Source: Cryptomeria japonica (Eukaryota; Streptophyta; Pinopsida; Cupressales; Cupressaceae). Taken from it: a DNA stretch of 64,000 nt. Positions 47,986 to 58,730 of this stretch are shown one piece after another. The position numbers were made by a program, and so were the translations under genes. The stretch spans positions 527,413,137 to 527,477,136 of the forward strand of contig NC_081414.1 of NCBI RefSeq assembly GCF_030272615.1, read 5' to 3'. Each line of letters begins with the position of its first letter. Positions within the stretch are counted from its first letter, which is position 1. Below the pieces are notes generated by a model, which searched no databases, was not told where the DNA came from, and saw only the letters and a list, made by a program, of their open reading frames with translations.

Positions 47986-48180
47986 ATTTTTTTATTCATG
48001 TATATCTCTTTTGGTTTAAACAATTGCACATTTAAAAAATGAAACTTGTATGGCATACATGTTTATTTATAAAGATAATGAAAGTTGAAAAAAATATTGT
48101 GTACCTTTCTTCAAAATGCAATGTATAAGGCCTGTAACAGGTCACCAAATTTAGGTGTAGCAAAATTTTGTAACAATAAT

Positions 48181-48958
48181 AGGAGAGGTAGTTAAGGCAT
48201 TCTTGATGGATTCAAAATATTTATGGCAATCATCTGTCCATGAGAATTATATATCCTTCTTCAGCATTGTAAATAGAGGTTCGGCAATTTTACTAAATCC
48301 TTCAATGAATCTTCTATAATACCTTGTGTGACCCAAAAAACTTCTAAAATCAGTCTAAATTTTAGAAATTTCTAACTATTGAATAATTTCCACCTTTTTA
48401 AGACCAACTTTTATTCCCTCTTTTAAAATATGATATCCTGAAACAATTCCTTTCGTCACCATAAGGGAACATTTTTCATGGTTCAATGATAATCTATGAT
48501 CCTTACATCTTTACAAAAATTTATTCAAAATTTCTAATGCTTCTTCGAGCATCTTACCATGGACTATGAAATCATCCATATACGCTTCAACACATGAGGT
48601 ATTTAAGTCTACAAAAATAGCTAATACAACTCTCTAGAAAGTGGTCGGTGCATTACAAAGTCCAAATGGTAGAACTCTATACGCATAAGTACCCCAAGGA
48701 CATGTGAATGTTGTTTTATCTTGGTCCTTAGGAGCCACTTGAATCTAGTTGTAACCACTAAAACCATCAAGAAAAGAGAAATAACTACTACCGGCTAGGT
48801 TATCAAGCACCTGATCAATAAATGGTAAAGGAAAGTAATCCTTCTTAGTGGATTTATTTAATTCTCTATAATCCACATAGACACACCACTTACCATTTTT
48901 CTTGTAAACAATAACCAATGGAAAAACCATTGACTATCACAAATTGGATAAATGAGCC
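48181..48958 (-). pseudogene. G1 reverse transcriptase, main part
   Basis: The reading starts next to the A2 insertion with LIYPICDSQW, then VYKKNGKWCVYVDYRELNKS, DYFPLPFIDQVLD, SYFSFLDGFSGYN, TFTCPWGTYAYRVLPFGLCN and the catalytic box YMDDF (48568-48582, intact). LGHTRYYRRFIEGFSKIAEP and FSWTDDCHKYFE lead into the connection domain, cut at 48181 by E. Internal stops are four TAG and two TAA. It is a clear Ty3/gypsy reverse transcriptase. The first few residues of the domain lie across A2 at 55744-55800. Confidence 0.92.
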
Positions 48959-49996
48959 TGTAAAGGGTGAAAAATTAGGGTTTCCACCATGAGAGGAATG
49001 AAAAATGTTAATTTATCTTTACATTTAAAAGAGGGGTGAATCTAATAGATTTAGTCACAAATTAATAATGATAAGGACTGAAATACTAATTGGATTCAAG
49101 GGAATGATGTTGAATTGCCCTCATTTGGGAGTTAAATTGCTGAAATTAGGTTAAAGTGTTGAAAATAAAGGTAAAAATGCAGAAACAGTGAGCTACAATC
49201 ATCAAATGGAGGCATGCAGTTGGATCTGAGCAGTATATGCAAATTTAGACCAGATCCTTGAAAAAAATCCAAAAATTCCAGGACCAGAGTGCCCATCACT
49301 CTGCTCCTCCTAACTTTTTATACACCAAAGAGGATTGATTCGTCTTTGCAAATAATTCCTATTCTAAAGATCGCATCTTCGTACCTATTTCATACACATA
49401 GAAAGAAAGGGAAATAGGTTGGGAATAGGGGCTTGCCTAAGTCAAACCTTGGTTTTGGAATTAACCATGAAATAAAGATAAAAAGATAATTGAATTCTTG
49501 TAAATAAAGATTCTCCTTTTGAGGGACATGTTGAATAATGACATAAAACCAAATGATATACCTCTTTGTGAAGTTTTGTTTGTCTCCACATGGGATCAGG
49601 GTTTCATGAATTCTTTGACAAAATAAGATGTAAATCACCACTTCAATTCTTAAATCTTGACTTTTTTGTTACTCCTAGGCTTGAAGGAAGACTAATTACT
49701 TGCTCAATTGCTTAAATGCTTGATCTCCTGTTTGTATCATGTATGCTTGTTATTGTGGATATCAAAATGAGAGAGGAAAGCCTCCTTTTATACTTGCTCA
49801 ACAAAAAACTGATTAATTTTCCATGAGCGGACACAGAGCTAGAAATCCCACTCATTTTTTAAATAGGGAAAAGGTTTTGAAAGGGGCCCAAAATAGGGAG
49901 GATATGAGCATAATCAGGTCCCATTCAAGCCCAAACACTAAGGTAGGGACCCAATGCAATCAAAATTGTACAAGGTTGCAATTTTAGGACACTATA
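48959..49996 (-). repeat. 3' LTR of A2
   Basis: On the minus strand it runs from TATAGTGTCC (first T of the usual TG changed in context) to CCCTTTACA; 1038 bp. A TATAAAAG box is at 49795-49802. It lacks about 130 bases present in the 5' LTR (about 55520-55650). Confidence 0.9.
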
Positions 49997-50738
49997 TTTA
50001 TTCCCCACTTTAGTGGGAGTATTAAGTCAATCATACTCTCGGTAAACTACAAGGGTTCATATTGAAAAACTTTCACCAAGTCACCAAGAAGGCAAGATAC
50101 ACCAAGCCCCGAGTGGACTTTAGGATCTTACAACTTCAATGATAAGATAAAAGGGAGATCATGAGAGAAAGAGAAAGAGAGAACCATGACTACCAACTAG
50201 TAAGGTTCTCTTCCTATGAGTCATGAAAAGAAAAATACCAAAATCAAGAAGAAAAAGACTAAGTCCGCGAAGTAACGTAAGTATCAAGATATGCAAGAGA
50301 GAGAGATCATTGAGTGGAGTGTATTCCCCCATGTTAAAGTGATTGTGTATGCCTCAACGAGAGAAATTTTTTTAAGTTAGGATACACCCAAAAAGACAAG
50401 CACGCTATCACAATAATATGCCCCCAAGAAAGGAAAAATTAAAGGATAATGATCACAAGGCAAAAACACGGCGTGGTTTCGCTTAACTCTGGGGTCAGTA
50501 TGCTTTTTTATGATATATATAGAATTGTCCTCATCCCCCAAGAAACAAAAACCAATATGGAAGAAGGGCACATGTGTCTTTTGAGTCAACATGGAAGAGA
50601 CCAAAATAGATATCAACACTTTGCATCATCCTCGAGTAGACAACACTGGGGACAATAAATAGAAGAATTGAGAAATAAATAGAATGTCACAAACAAGCAA
50701 GAGAGGAGAGAGAGATAGAATCTATGGTATGAATGAAG
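49997..50738 (-). other. A2 3' non-coding region with polypurine tract
   Basis: No frame is present. It aligns with 280-1239 of A1. It ends in AAGTGGGGAATAAA next to the LTR (49998-50012). Confidence 0.75.
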
Positions 50739-51089
50739 CTAATCACACAAACCACGTGCCTCCCCATATTGCTCATCATTGTTTAGGGAAGGTGGATGAC
50801 ATGCAAGACGAGCAACATCGAGCATAGTAGATGGAGCTATCACAAGTTCCAAACAAGGACCATGCTCTAATGATGAGTCACCTTGTCTGTTACTTGGAGA
50901 TAGGATTAATGCTTTTGAAAATTGTTTGGATAAATCATTCTCAACATCAACATATTCATATTCATCATCTGAAATATTAGCATCAACATTCTCATCATGA
51001 AAAACATTCTCATCTATTTCATCATCAAGATTAATTAAAAGAGGATCTCTAATAGGAATATAACTTGAATCATCATTTGTTTTAATCAT
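50739..51089 (-). pseudogene. Acidic C-terminal reading frame of A2
   Basis: The frame starts near MIKTNDDSSYIPIRDPLLIN and continues INLDDEIDEN, an Asp/Glu/Asn-rich stretch, YEYVDVENDLSKQFSKALIL, SSLEHGPCLEL and HPPSLNNDEQYGE. It shares its pattern with the A1 frame at 4-279 and is open for 116 codons. I recognise no family. It ends about 740 bases before the LTR. Conservation of the acidic pattern in two diverged copies suggests past selection on it (inference). Confidence 0.65.
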
Positions 51090-51248
51090 TTTGCATCTTG
51101 GAGATTTAGGTTGAACCTCTTGTTTAGGAGAAGGTGGAGTAAATATTGTTATGTCAACAGTTGATGTCCTTGGAGAAGCAATGGCTTGAGAAGCAAGTTC
51201 ACGAGCTCTAGCACGACGTCTCCATCGACGTTCTCTCGCACAATGGTT

Positions 51249-51602
51249 TCATTTAGTTTTAGTCAAAGGTTGTGAAGGTTTAGGATCAATAGACATAGGC
51301 TTCTTCTCTTCCTTTAAGGAAGTATGCATAAGAGAAGGTCTCATAGGTTGAACAATAGGAGATGTCAGGCACTTCCCTTTGTAATATTTAGGAGGTGGGA
51401 CAACAGTATATAAAGGAGGAATAGAAGGTGTAGGAAGGAGACCGGGTCCACCATGAGGAAGAGGAATAGGTCTATCCTTAGGAGCATTAATATGCTTATC
51501 CTTATGAGGAAGAGAGAGAGTACCCTTAGAAGAAGGAATATGATCGCTGCTAGAAGGAAGACTAAGTGTTGGATTTTGAGGTTTACTAAAGGATAAAATC
51601 AT
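51249..51602 (-). pseudogene. Pro/Ser/Lys-rich segment of A2
   Basis: The frame is low in complexity: repeats of PS, KDK and PPK, including LSLPSSSDHIPSSKGTLSLP and PPLYTVVPPPKYYKGKCL. It is likely a disordered linker between the protease-like region and the acidic tail. It is interrupted on both sides by stops. Confidence 0.5.
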
Positions 51603-51793
51603 GTCATTATTCTATATTTGATAAGATTAAAAAAGAGCATCACTTCAAGGCTTAAGAGGTTGGAATTGTTCAAACCAAAAATGGTCAAGATAAACATATT
51701 CATTCCTCACTGTAGGTTGATACGTGCTATGATTAACACTTATAATCTTTTCACCATGAGGAAATTTCAAACACTTATGGACAGTAGAAGAAA

Positions 51794-52080
51794 TCACTTC
51801 ATGGAAGAGAGACAAGGATGTCCCAACTTCACATGAAATTGATCAGATGTAGGGATGATAGCAAAGAAAGCATTTAAGCATTTAGTGCCAACCTCAATAG
51901 GAAGTCTGATAGAACCAATAGAAAGACAAGAGAAGCCATCAAATATTTTAATCACCATGTCATATTTATCATATGTCACTTGATGAAATTGCAAGCTATA
52001 AATAAATTATTCAGTTATCACATTAACCATACAAGCTGGATCAATGAGAACCCCTCAAGAAGGTATGCCTTCGATTCTTG
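51794..52080 (-). pseudogene. Protease-like region of A2
   Basis: The reading gives VLIDPACMVNVITE, which has the shape of a retropepsin active site, but D-P-A replaces D-[S/T]-G, so it would be inactive. Next are FHQVTYDKYDMVIKIFDGFS and FHVKLGHPCLSSMK, the flap and G-[I/H]-P-W/C-L type C-terminal motif found in gypsy gag-pro proteins. Loss of the catalytic triplet may be old, because both strands of surrounding coding remain readable. Confidence 0.6.
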
Positions 52081-52713
52081 AAGTGACATATAATGGGCCA
52101 TTGGGTGCTTCAGTCTCACTTGGATAAAATGTAATCCATAAGTTCTTAGGAGGTTCAATTTTATTAACAAGGTTCACCATATTATTAGACTCAAGGCCAA
52201 GGTCATTAGGATAGAGGGCAAGATGATCAGTCTCAATCACATTAGTGGAATGGGAAGGTAAAGGATCAGTGAAAATTTGAATATTTTGATTAGGAGGTGC
52301 TACGAATTTATTTCCTTTATCATTCACACCAGCCACATATATGACATTTTTATTGACCAAGTCTTGAATCTTACTCGTTAAGGAATAAAACTTTTCAGTG
52401 TCATGACCAAGTTGATGATGATATTGGTAAAAAGATTTGGAATTAAAGGTGGGTGACAAAGGCTTAGTTGTGTCGGTTTGTTTAATAGGGGAAGTTTCAA
52501 CACATTACTCTATAAAAATTTCATCATAATACTATGCAAAGATTCAGTAAGAGGAGTGAATTCTTTTCTAAAGTATTTGGACAAAGGAGCCACACCTGTT
52601 GTTGTGATTGCTACTTGAGTGTTGTCATTTTTATTGAACTTGATGAATCCCTTATTCGGTTTCAACTTCACAAAAGGTTGTTGAGAACTTTCACTTTTAT
52701 CAGTCGGAGTCAT
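52055..52713 (-). pseudogene. Gag C-terminal and degenerate zinc-knuckle region of A2
   Basis: Two open pieces (52713-52510 and 52459-52055) include RKEFTPLTESLHSIMMKFL and then FYQYHHQLGHDTEKFYSL followed by TSKIQDLVNKNVI. The latter is the zinc-knuckle-plus-helix of plant Tat/Ogre-type gag, in which C-x2-C-H...C is usual; here Cys positions read Tyr. The stop at 52510 and a frame change separate the pieces. Confidence 0.65.
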
Positions 52714-52739
52714 TGAAGATTATTGTTCCAATTGATTCA

Positions 52740-53212
52740 TGGTAAGGTGATAATTGTGAAGTATTGCACACAACTACGTAAAGGAAGTAAACTCGGAAAA
52801 AAGAAGTTTATCTCTAATATCTTTTTTGCAAATTAGAAATGAAAATTCTTTGAATATCTTGATCAAGCATAGGAAAAGTATTTTAAGAATACAAATGTTT
52901 ATATCTACCAATAAAATCAGTCACTTTTTCTTAAACACCTTGCTTATAATGCATCAAATCAGTCAAAGTGATCTTAGGACCAATATTATTATGAAATTGT
53001 TGAATGAAAGCATTAGCCAATTGTTGAAAAGAAGTAATAGAATAAGGAAACAAAGAACAATATCATTGCAATGCTTTGTCCCTAAGTGTTATAGTAAACA
53101 ATTTAGCCAACAATCTTTTGTTCATGAGAAAAGTCACTACACAAAGTTTGTAATGTTTTAGCATGAGTCAAGGGATAACCTTTTCCATTATAAATCTCCA
53201 ATTGAGGGACTT
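52740..53212 (-). pseudogene. Retrotransposon gag (capsid) domain of A2
   Basis: Minus-strand translation in changing frames gives SLFPYSITSFQQLANAFIQQ, then KITLTDLMHYKQGV, EKVTDFIGRYKHLYS and DQDIQRIFISNLQK, matching the pattern of the Retrotrans_gag family (W..L...I.SW..L...F...F, then QK..E...F...F). There is a TGA at the Trp position before YCSLFPYS and TAA after KQGV and HLYS. The open frames on the plus strand here are shadows. Confidence 0.75.
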
Positions 53213-54104
53213 CTACATGTTTGGAGGGACAACACACACAATTTCATTTAATAATAGGCTCGCTACATCAAATGTGGGCACATTATACTTAGATTGATTC
53301 ATGAAAGCTATTTGTTGTTGTAAGGAAGACACTGTTTGGGATAGATTATTGATAGTAGCTTTGGTGGAAGGATTGAAATTGGACATGTTGGATTGAGAAG
53401 GAGGGGTAAATTTTTTGAATGAAGGGGGAGATTGAGAATAAGTTGGTGGGACACTATGATAGGTAGGTATGGGATATGATTGGGTAACAAATGGAAGACT
53501 TATAGGAGGAGACATGAAGGAATTGTGATCAGAGGATTTGCCCCCTTGGCTAACATGGGTAGGTATGAGATTTTGTGTAGAGGTAGCCATGATGTTAGAT
53601 ATAAACGTAAGAACACTAGCCATAGGATTAGTCAAAGGAATGGAATAATTTAACTTGACTAGGAGGTTGTGTATAACCAAGGACTTCAACACAACTCTTT
53701 ATAGGCATAATATTAGTATCCATAATATGAGCAATACCACGCAACACATCAACACCAAGTTTATCACTTTGAACCATTCTTTTTAATCCTTCAATCAATG
53801 GTAGAGCTTCAATTTTTGGGTATTGTTGACTCATCCACTATTGAAGATTTTCAAATTGCTTGTCAATCTTCGCCAATTGGTCAATGGAAACCCTAGTTAG
53901 TGATTCATCCACATCATGACTATTAAGAAAAGAATGAGGATAAACAAGGTTATTTGTAGGATTGCTAAATCTGCCAACATCCTCATGGAATAAGTTATCC
54001 AAATTAGGCTCCATCTCCTCAGTAATTAAACCTTGGGAAGCCTTAATTCTACAACTTCTTCTCACGGGGATATTATAGGTTGGACTAATGGTAGTAAAAC
54101 TCAT
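53213..54104 (-). pseudogene. Gag N-terminal region of A2
   Basis: The first fragment (54104-53628, one frame with TAG at 53838) contains IPVRRSCRIKASQG, an acidic part (EEMEPNLDNLFHED), QQYPKIEALPLIEGLKRMVQ and SCVEVLGYTQPPSQ. After a frameshift, 53692-53213 is Pro/Ser/Gln-rich (PIPTYHSVPPTYSQSPPSF) with a Q-rich helix (NNLSQTVSSLQQQIAFMNQS) leading to the capsid domain. The order fits a long plant gypsy gag. I chose 54104 as start because it is the first ATG after the LTR in the coding frame. Confidence 0.6.
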
Positions 54105-54539
54105 GGACTAAGGGAGGGAAATTGGAAATTTGACATTTGAATTTAAAACTAATTAAAAAATGTAAAATGTGGGTAAAAATGATTGTTTAATTGCTTAAGC
54201 CAATTGATTTGTGATTTTGAAAAGACAAGAGCATAAAGAGCATGCAACCCACTAGTAAATTTAAATTTAAAAATTAGGGTTTTATGAAAATAACCTCTTA
54301 ATTTTTAACATTAATTTGAAATTGGATCTAAGATTGTAATTTTGAATTTGATTTACATTAACAATCAAATATAAAATAATTAATGTGAAATTTAAACAAC
54401 CCACAAGTTCAATTTTAAATTTAAAAATTAGGGTTTTGAAATTAACCACTATTTTTTTAAAATTCACTTGGAAATCAAACTTGTAAATAAAAAGTTGAAT
54501 CTTAAATTGCCTAAACACTCAAATCTAAGAACATAAATC

Positions 54540-54574
54540 ATAATTGAAGGTGTAAGGAGTCGGGTTCACCAAAA
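54540..54574 (-). promoter_or_regulatory. Probable primer binding site of A2
   Basis: On the minus strand TTTTGGTGAACCCGACTCC follows the 5' LTR end CCCTTTACA. Position and the TGG start suit a primer site; I cannot name the tRNA. Confidence 0.6.
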
Positions 54575-55743
54575 TGTAAAGGGTGGAAAATTAGGGTTTC
54601 ACCATTAGAAGAATAAAAACTGCTAATTTACCTTTATATTCAAAAGAGGGGTGAATCTAAGAGATTTAGTCACAAATCAGTAATGATAAGGATTGAAATA
54701 CTAATTAGATTCAAGGAAATGATGTTGACTTGCCCTCTTTTGTGAGTTGAATTGCTAAGATTAGGTTAAAGTGTTGAAAATGAAGGTAAAAACAGGGAAA
54801 TAGTGAGCTATAATCATCAATTTTAGGCACATAGTTGGATCTTAGCAGTATATGCAGATTCATACCATATACCCGAAAAAGCTCCAAAAATGTCAAAATT
54901 GAAGCGCCCGTCACTCTGGTCCTCCTAAATTTTTGTATGCCAAAGAGGATTAATTCATCTTTACAAATAATGCCTATTTTGAAAATCACAACTCCGTACC
55001 TATTTCCTATGCACAGAAAGAAAGGGAAATAGGTTGCGAATAAGGGCTTGCCTAAGTCAAACCCCAGTTTTGGAATTAACCATGAAATAGAGATAAAAGA
55101 TAATTGAATTGTTGTGAATGAAGATTCTCCTTTTGAGGGAGATGTTTAATAATGACTGAAAACCAAATGATATATCTCTATGTGAATTTTTGTTTGTCTC
55201 CACACGAGATTAGGGTATCATGAAGTCTTTGACAAAATAGGATGTAAATCTCCACTTCAATTCTTGAATCTTGACTTTGTTTCTACTTCCAGGCTTGAAG
55301 GAAGACTAATTACTCGCTCAATTGCTTGAATTCTTGATATCATGTGTGTATCATGTATTCTTGTCATTGTAGATATCAAAATGAGAGAGGAAAGCCTCCT
55401 TTCATACTTGCCTGTCAAAAAACTAATTTTTTTGACATGAGCTAACATGGAGCTATGAATCCTTCTCATTTTTGAAGTAGGGAAAAGGGTTTGAAAGGGG
55501 CCCAAAATAGGAAGGACCAGAGCATGGTGCCTTGGTCCTAATTAGGACCAGAGCATGACACTCTAGTCCTACCCTAATTTGGGGCTAGGACAAAGTGCCT
55601 AGTTGATGTAAAAGGTCAAAAAGGCAGTCATTCTTGAGTGATATGAATAGAATCGGGTCCCAAACAGGTGTAGGGGCACAAACACTAAGATAGGGACCCA
55701 ATACAGTCAAAATTGTACAAGGGTGCAATTCTAGGATGCTACA
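54575..55743 (-). repeat. 5' LTR of A2
   Basis: On the minus strand it runs from TGTAGCATCC (55743) to CCCTTTACA (54575); 1169 bp. The TATA box has changed to TATGAAAG (55399-55406). Two AGGACCAGAGCATG repeats lie at about 55514 and 55546, in the part absent from the 3' LTR. Confidence 0.92.
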
Positions 55744-56269
55744 AATTCCTACTTACAAAAGTTTCTCTATTTCTTGCTTGACAAAATCCCTAAGAGGGAT
55801 TAATATTTTGTTTTCCTTGTCTAACTAGTTAAACATCCTCGATGTAAATATGATAAGTACAAATAGACGAGTGAATTCCTCTCATGTCCTTGTATTCCCA
55901 AGCAAATGCTTTTGTGTGTTTTTCCAGTGTTGGCTTCAACTCTTCTTGTTGGATGGGAAGCAAAGATGAGTTAATAAAAAGAGGTTTGTTCCCTGCTACT
56001 GTAATTTCTTTCGTTTCACTCTTGCCATCTAATGGATCTCCTACAAGTGTATTGAGAGGACAAGAGTGTAACTTAGCTTGATGCATAATCTTCTTGCAAC
56101 CTTCTTTCTTAACATTCTCAATAAAAGGACACTCTTCTTCATCTTGGCCAGATTTTCCAAAAATGATATTAAAATCCTCCCCATGTTCAAAATACTCTTC
56201 ATATTCCTTAACATGTTCTGACAAAGTAACCATGGCTAACTCAACCACTCTATCTCCTTCTGATTCCAT
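55744..56269 (-). pseudogene. G1 protease-reverse transcriptase linker and RT N-terminus
   Basis: The open frame 56269-55829 includes EYEEYFEHGEDFNIIFGKSG, then KPTLEKHTKAFAWEYKDMRG and HSSICTYHIYIEDV, the usual lead into gypsy reverse transcriptase. After it, LRDFVKQEIEKLL is readable up to the A2 border at 55743, and the next residues are found at 48958. It therefore belongs to the same pol gene as 48958-48181. Confidence 0.85.
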
Positions 56270-56592
56270 TCCCTCGTCAACCCAAAATTGAGTATCAAAA
56301 TGGAATGTCGGTTTACCTAGAAGATAAAGTGGTAACTCCTTTTATTTTTTACCATTAGAGATAGTCATACTTTCATATCTACAATCTATTAATGTTGTTG
56401 CAGTTGCTAGCCAAGAACTTCCTAGTATCATTGGATGTCCTAATTCTTTCCTAATTATTTTTTTCTTGCCTTGAGCACTAAAAATTCAACTAGAATATAG
56501 TCTCATGTATCAATTGTAACTGTTACATCCTCCAAAACACCTTTAGGTTTTACAATAGATTGATCTACCAATTGAAGCATAGTTGTTGTGGG

Positions 56593-56832
56593 TTACACAC
56601 TTATCATTCCCAACATTTTAGTAGTGTCAGTTGTAATAACATTGATAGCTACTCCAAAATCAATCAGCACATCGGGTATCTCAACTCCTCCTATGCTCAG
56701 AGTAATCATAGGACTCTCAAGGTCACTATATTTTTGAGGAAGTAATCTCTCTGACAATACATCAAAGAGCTTAAAGTTTATACCTGGATTGTGGAAGGAA
56801 ATTTCCTTTTTTGTCCTGGTATTTCTATACAA
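56593..56832 (-). pseudogene. G1 aspartic protease
   Basis: The frame contains ITLSIGGVEIPDVLIDFGVA followed by INVITTDTTKMLGM. This is the retropepsin site of Athila-type elements (usual ALIDLGASINV), with DFG in place of D-L-G. QKYSDLESP upstream is the standard lead. A stop and frame change separate it from the RT lead at 56269. Confidence 0.8.
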
Positions 56833-56849
56833 AGTGACTTAACCAGTTG

Positions 56850-57586
56850 GTTAATTTTTTGCATGTCCTTGATAACTTGTAACAATGATATATTACTCTT
56901 TTTCAGTTCATGAAGGAGTTGAGAATTCACCATGTCAATATGATCAGGTTAGGAGGCATCAGGAGCTACTTGACCTTCTTTAAAATGCTCAGGATAAGGT
57001 GCTTCATTGATAACTTCCTTAACATCATCAGAACTTCAATCTTTTTCCTGAGACTCTTCCTTCTTCTCCCCCCCCCCTTGTCTAAAACATCGAGTTTAGA
57101 AGGAACATTATGATTCCTTAATTGAAAATCATCTTCTATTATATTTAGACCAGGAGGATTAGAATCAGCATTAAATGTTTGTTGAGGATGATTGTTCTTT
57201 GGATTAGTAACTGGCTGAGCTGGTATCTGAGTTTGATTCACTTGCTCATTACTAGAATTAGGTCCAATAATAAGTGGGGGAGATTATCTCCAAGGTCTCT
57301 TTGGCCCTTGATATTGCCAAGGTTAAAATTATAGTTGATTTTGTTGCCAAAGTGGTTGATTGGGTTGCCACTGTGGTTGCCACGGTGGTTGGTTCCAGTA
57401 AGGACTAATCCATTCTGGAGATCCCTGAGATGTAGGAGGTGGTTGAATTTCAAATGGGGCATTCCATTGATTTACATTTTTCCACTGAATTGAATTCCAA
57501 TTGTTTCTAGGGTCGTATTGTCTTGAATAAGTATTAAACCCTGAATTTTGAGGTCTCTGTCCAACATAATAAAGCTCTTCTTCCAC
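56850..57586 (-). pseudogene. G1 gag-protease linker, Trp/Gln/Pro-rich
   Basis: Overlapping frames encode NNWNSIQWKNVNQWNAPFEI and SPYWNQPPWQPQWQPNQPLW, a tandem-like W/Q/P stretch, then a basic KGGGRRRKSLRKKIEVL segment. Such linkers are common between gag and protease in Athila-like elements. No enzymatic motif is present. A run of ten C residues (57070) corresponds to GGGGGG in the coding sense and may have slipped. Confidence 0.6.
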
Positions 57587-57600
57587 TGTAGGCGATTTTT

Positions 57601-58485
57601 TTAAATGGTTCTTAATCTTTGGTAAGAAATTACAAGAGCTTGTTGCATATGTTTCTCACAAATTTCAATAAGATCAATTTGATTCAATGGGCATTCCCTC
57701 AAAAGATGCTTTCCCCTACATTTTGAATAGTAAATGATGATGGGTTCGATATTCTTCCTGTCTGCTTGAATATTAGGATGGAGGAGTAAATCAGTTTTCA
57801 AGTTTTCTATATCCTCCATTCCCTCTATTACTTGAGATAAATTAGGATTTAAAGCTTTGTTCCTTTTAGAATCCCTAGTCCCAACTCTGGTTCTAGAATA
57901 GTTTCTACATATACCAGTAATATTCTCTAAAGGAAGCTTATTGATATCTCCTTTTCCCATCAAATTCAAAGCTTCTCTAGATTCATCATCAAGTCTCCTT
58001 AATAAAATTGTCTTACTAATATCATTATCCAATCCATTAGCACATCTTCTATGTACAAACTGAAACCTATCAACATAGTCTTCCAAACTTATATCTTCCA
58101 TTGTCTTCATTCGAAACAATTCCTCCTTCCTATCTCTCACTCGACAATAATCTTGATACTTATCCAAAAAAATAGTTTCCATCTCTTGCCATGTTGAGAT
58201 TGAACCAGCACTTAAACCCATAAACCATTATAATGTTGACTCTTTCAAAGTAGAAGAAAACAATTTCAACTTCTAGTTATAAAATGTATAGTCATAAATC
58301 TGACAAAGGACTTTAAACTCAAAGAGAAACTAGTCAAGATCTTCAGAATTTTTTTCTCTAAAGGTGGGTAAAATAGAGAGTGAGATATTCTTCATAGTTG
58401 GCTCATCATCTCTTACATTCAGAATAATACAATATGAGAATGTCCTATTTGGTGGAGGTTCTTTAGTTGCTACACAGTCACCCAT
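57601..58485 (-). pseudogene. G1 gag
   Basis: The frame starts at ATG 58485 (MGDCVATKEPPPNRTF) and runs to TAA 57601, interrupted by two TAG (near 58331 and 58274) and one TAA (near 58230). The capsid domain is clear: MGLSAGSISTWQEMETIFLD, KYQDYCRVRDRKEELFRMK and EDYVDRFQFVHRRC, then GICRNYSRTR. A zinc-knuckle relic is YYSKCRGKHLLRECPLN (first Cys replaced by Tyr). The start was chosen because it is the first ATG of the frame after the primer site. Confidence 0.85.
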
Positions 58486-58708
58486 TTCTTTTTCTTGTTG
58501 CTCAAACTATTTGTGTTGTTCTTCTTGATATTCAAATTGGTCTTGTTGTTCCTCGGATGTTTCAAAACCTTGAGATCACACTTGATCGATATTATAATGG
58601 CCTAGAAGAAATATTTCAAAAGTATCTTGACTTCTTCTCGTCAACAACTTAAAATACTTATCCTTATCAAAACTAAGGCTTCAAAATTTGGTAGCCAAAT
58701 CTTTTAAT

Positions 58709-58726
58709 TCCCCGACAATGGTACCA
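58709..58726 (-). promoter_or_regulatory. Primer binding site of G1 (Asp-tRNA type)
   Basis: On the minus strand TGGTACCATTGTCGGGGA lies four bases from the LTR end CCCATCA. It resembles the Asp-tRNA site of element H, as expected for two Athila-like elements. Confidence 0.85.
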
Positions 58727-58730
58727 AAAA

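Larger units (their letters stand above)
33439..48175 (+). mobile_element. Giant non-coding LTR-like unit E, split by a copia element
   Basis: The unit begins TGTTGTCACG and ends TTTTGTAACA with a perfect 5-bp duplication ATAAT (33434-33438 and 48176-48180), inserted in the G1 pol frame. Without the copia element (8262 bp) it is 6475 bp. No protein domain is found in 33439-39723; open frames are short. A second copy in the other orientation starts at 60881. I found no internal pair of direct terminal repeats, so it is a very long solo LTR or a non-coding derivative whose LTRs I cannot separate by eye. A CTTTTCAG|G acceptor-like site lies at about 39472-39480 and CCTTTGCAG|G in the other copy. 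Confidence 0.75.
48959..55743 (-). mobile_element. Gag-only LTR retrotransposon A2 (non-autonomous, TR-GAG-like)
   Basis: It has two LTRs (54575-55743 and 48959-49996), a polypurine tract and 4.6 kb of internal sequence with gag, zinc-region and protease-like fragments plus Pro-rich and acidic segments. No reverse transcriptase, RNase H or integrase is present. It interrupts the G1 reverse transcriptase: coding sense resumes on both sides, with flanking pentamers GAATT and GGCTC (minus strand) that do not match, so the duplication has decayed or lies differently. The layout fits non-autonomous elements with a gag domain, presumably moved by an autonomous gypsy partner. Confidence 0.85.

Noticed and set aside
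39719-47990. Perfect target duplication of the copia element
   Set aside because: Flanks AATGT and ATTTT match at only three of five positions, so it is not claimed as intact.
33439-48175. E as a DNA transposon with terminal inverted repeats
   Set aside because: Only TGTT is shared by the inverted ends, the duplication is 5 bp and ends are TG...CA, all as in LTR-type units; no transposase frame is present.
52534-53161. Plus-strand frames opposite the A2 gag region
   Set aside because: The minus strand carries the gag motifs; these are shadows.
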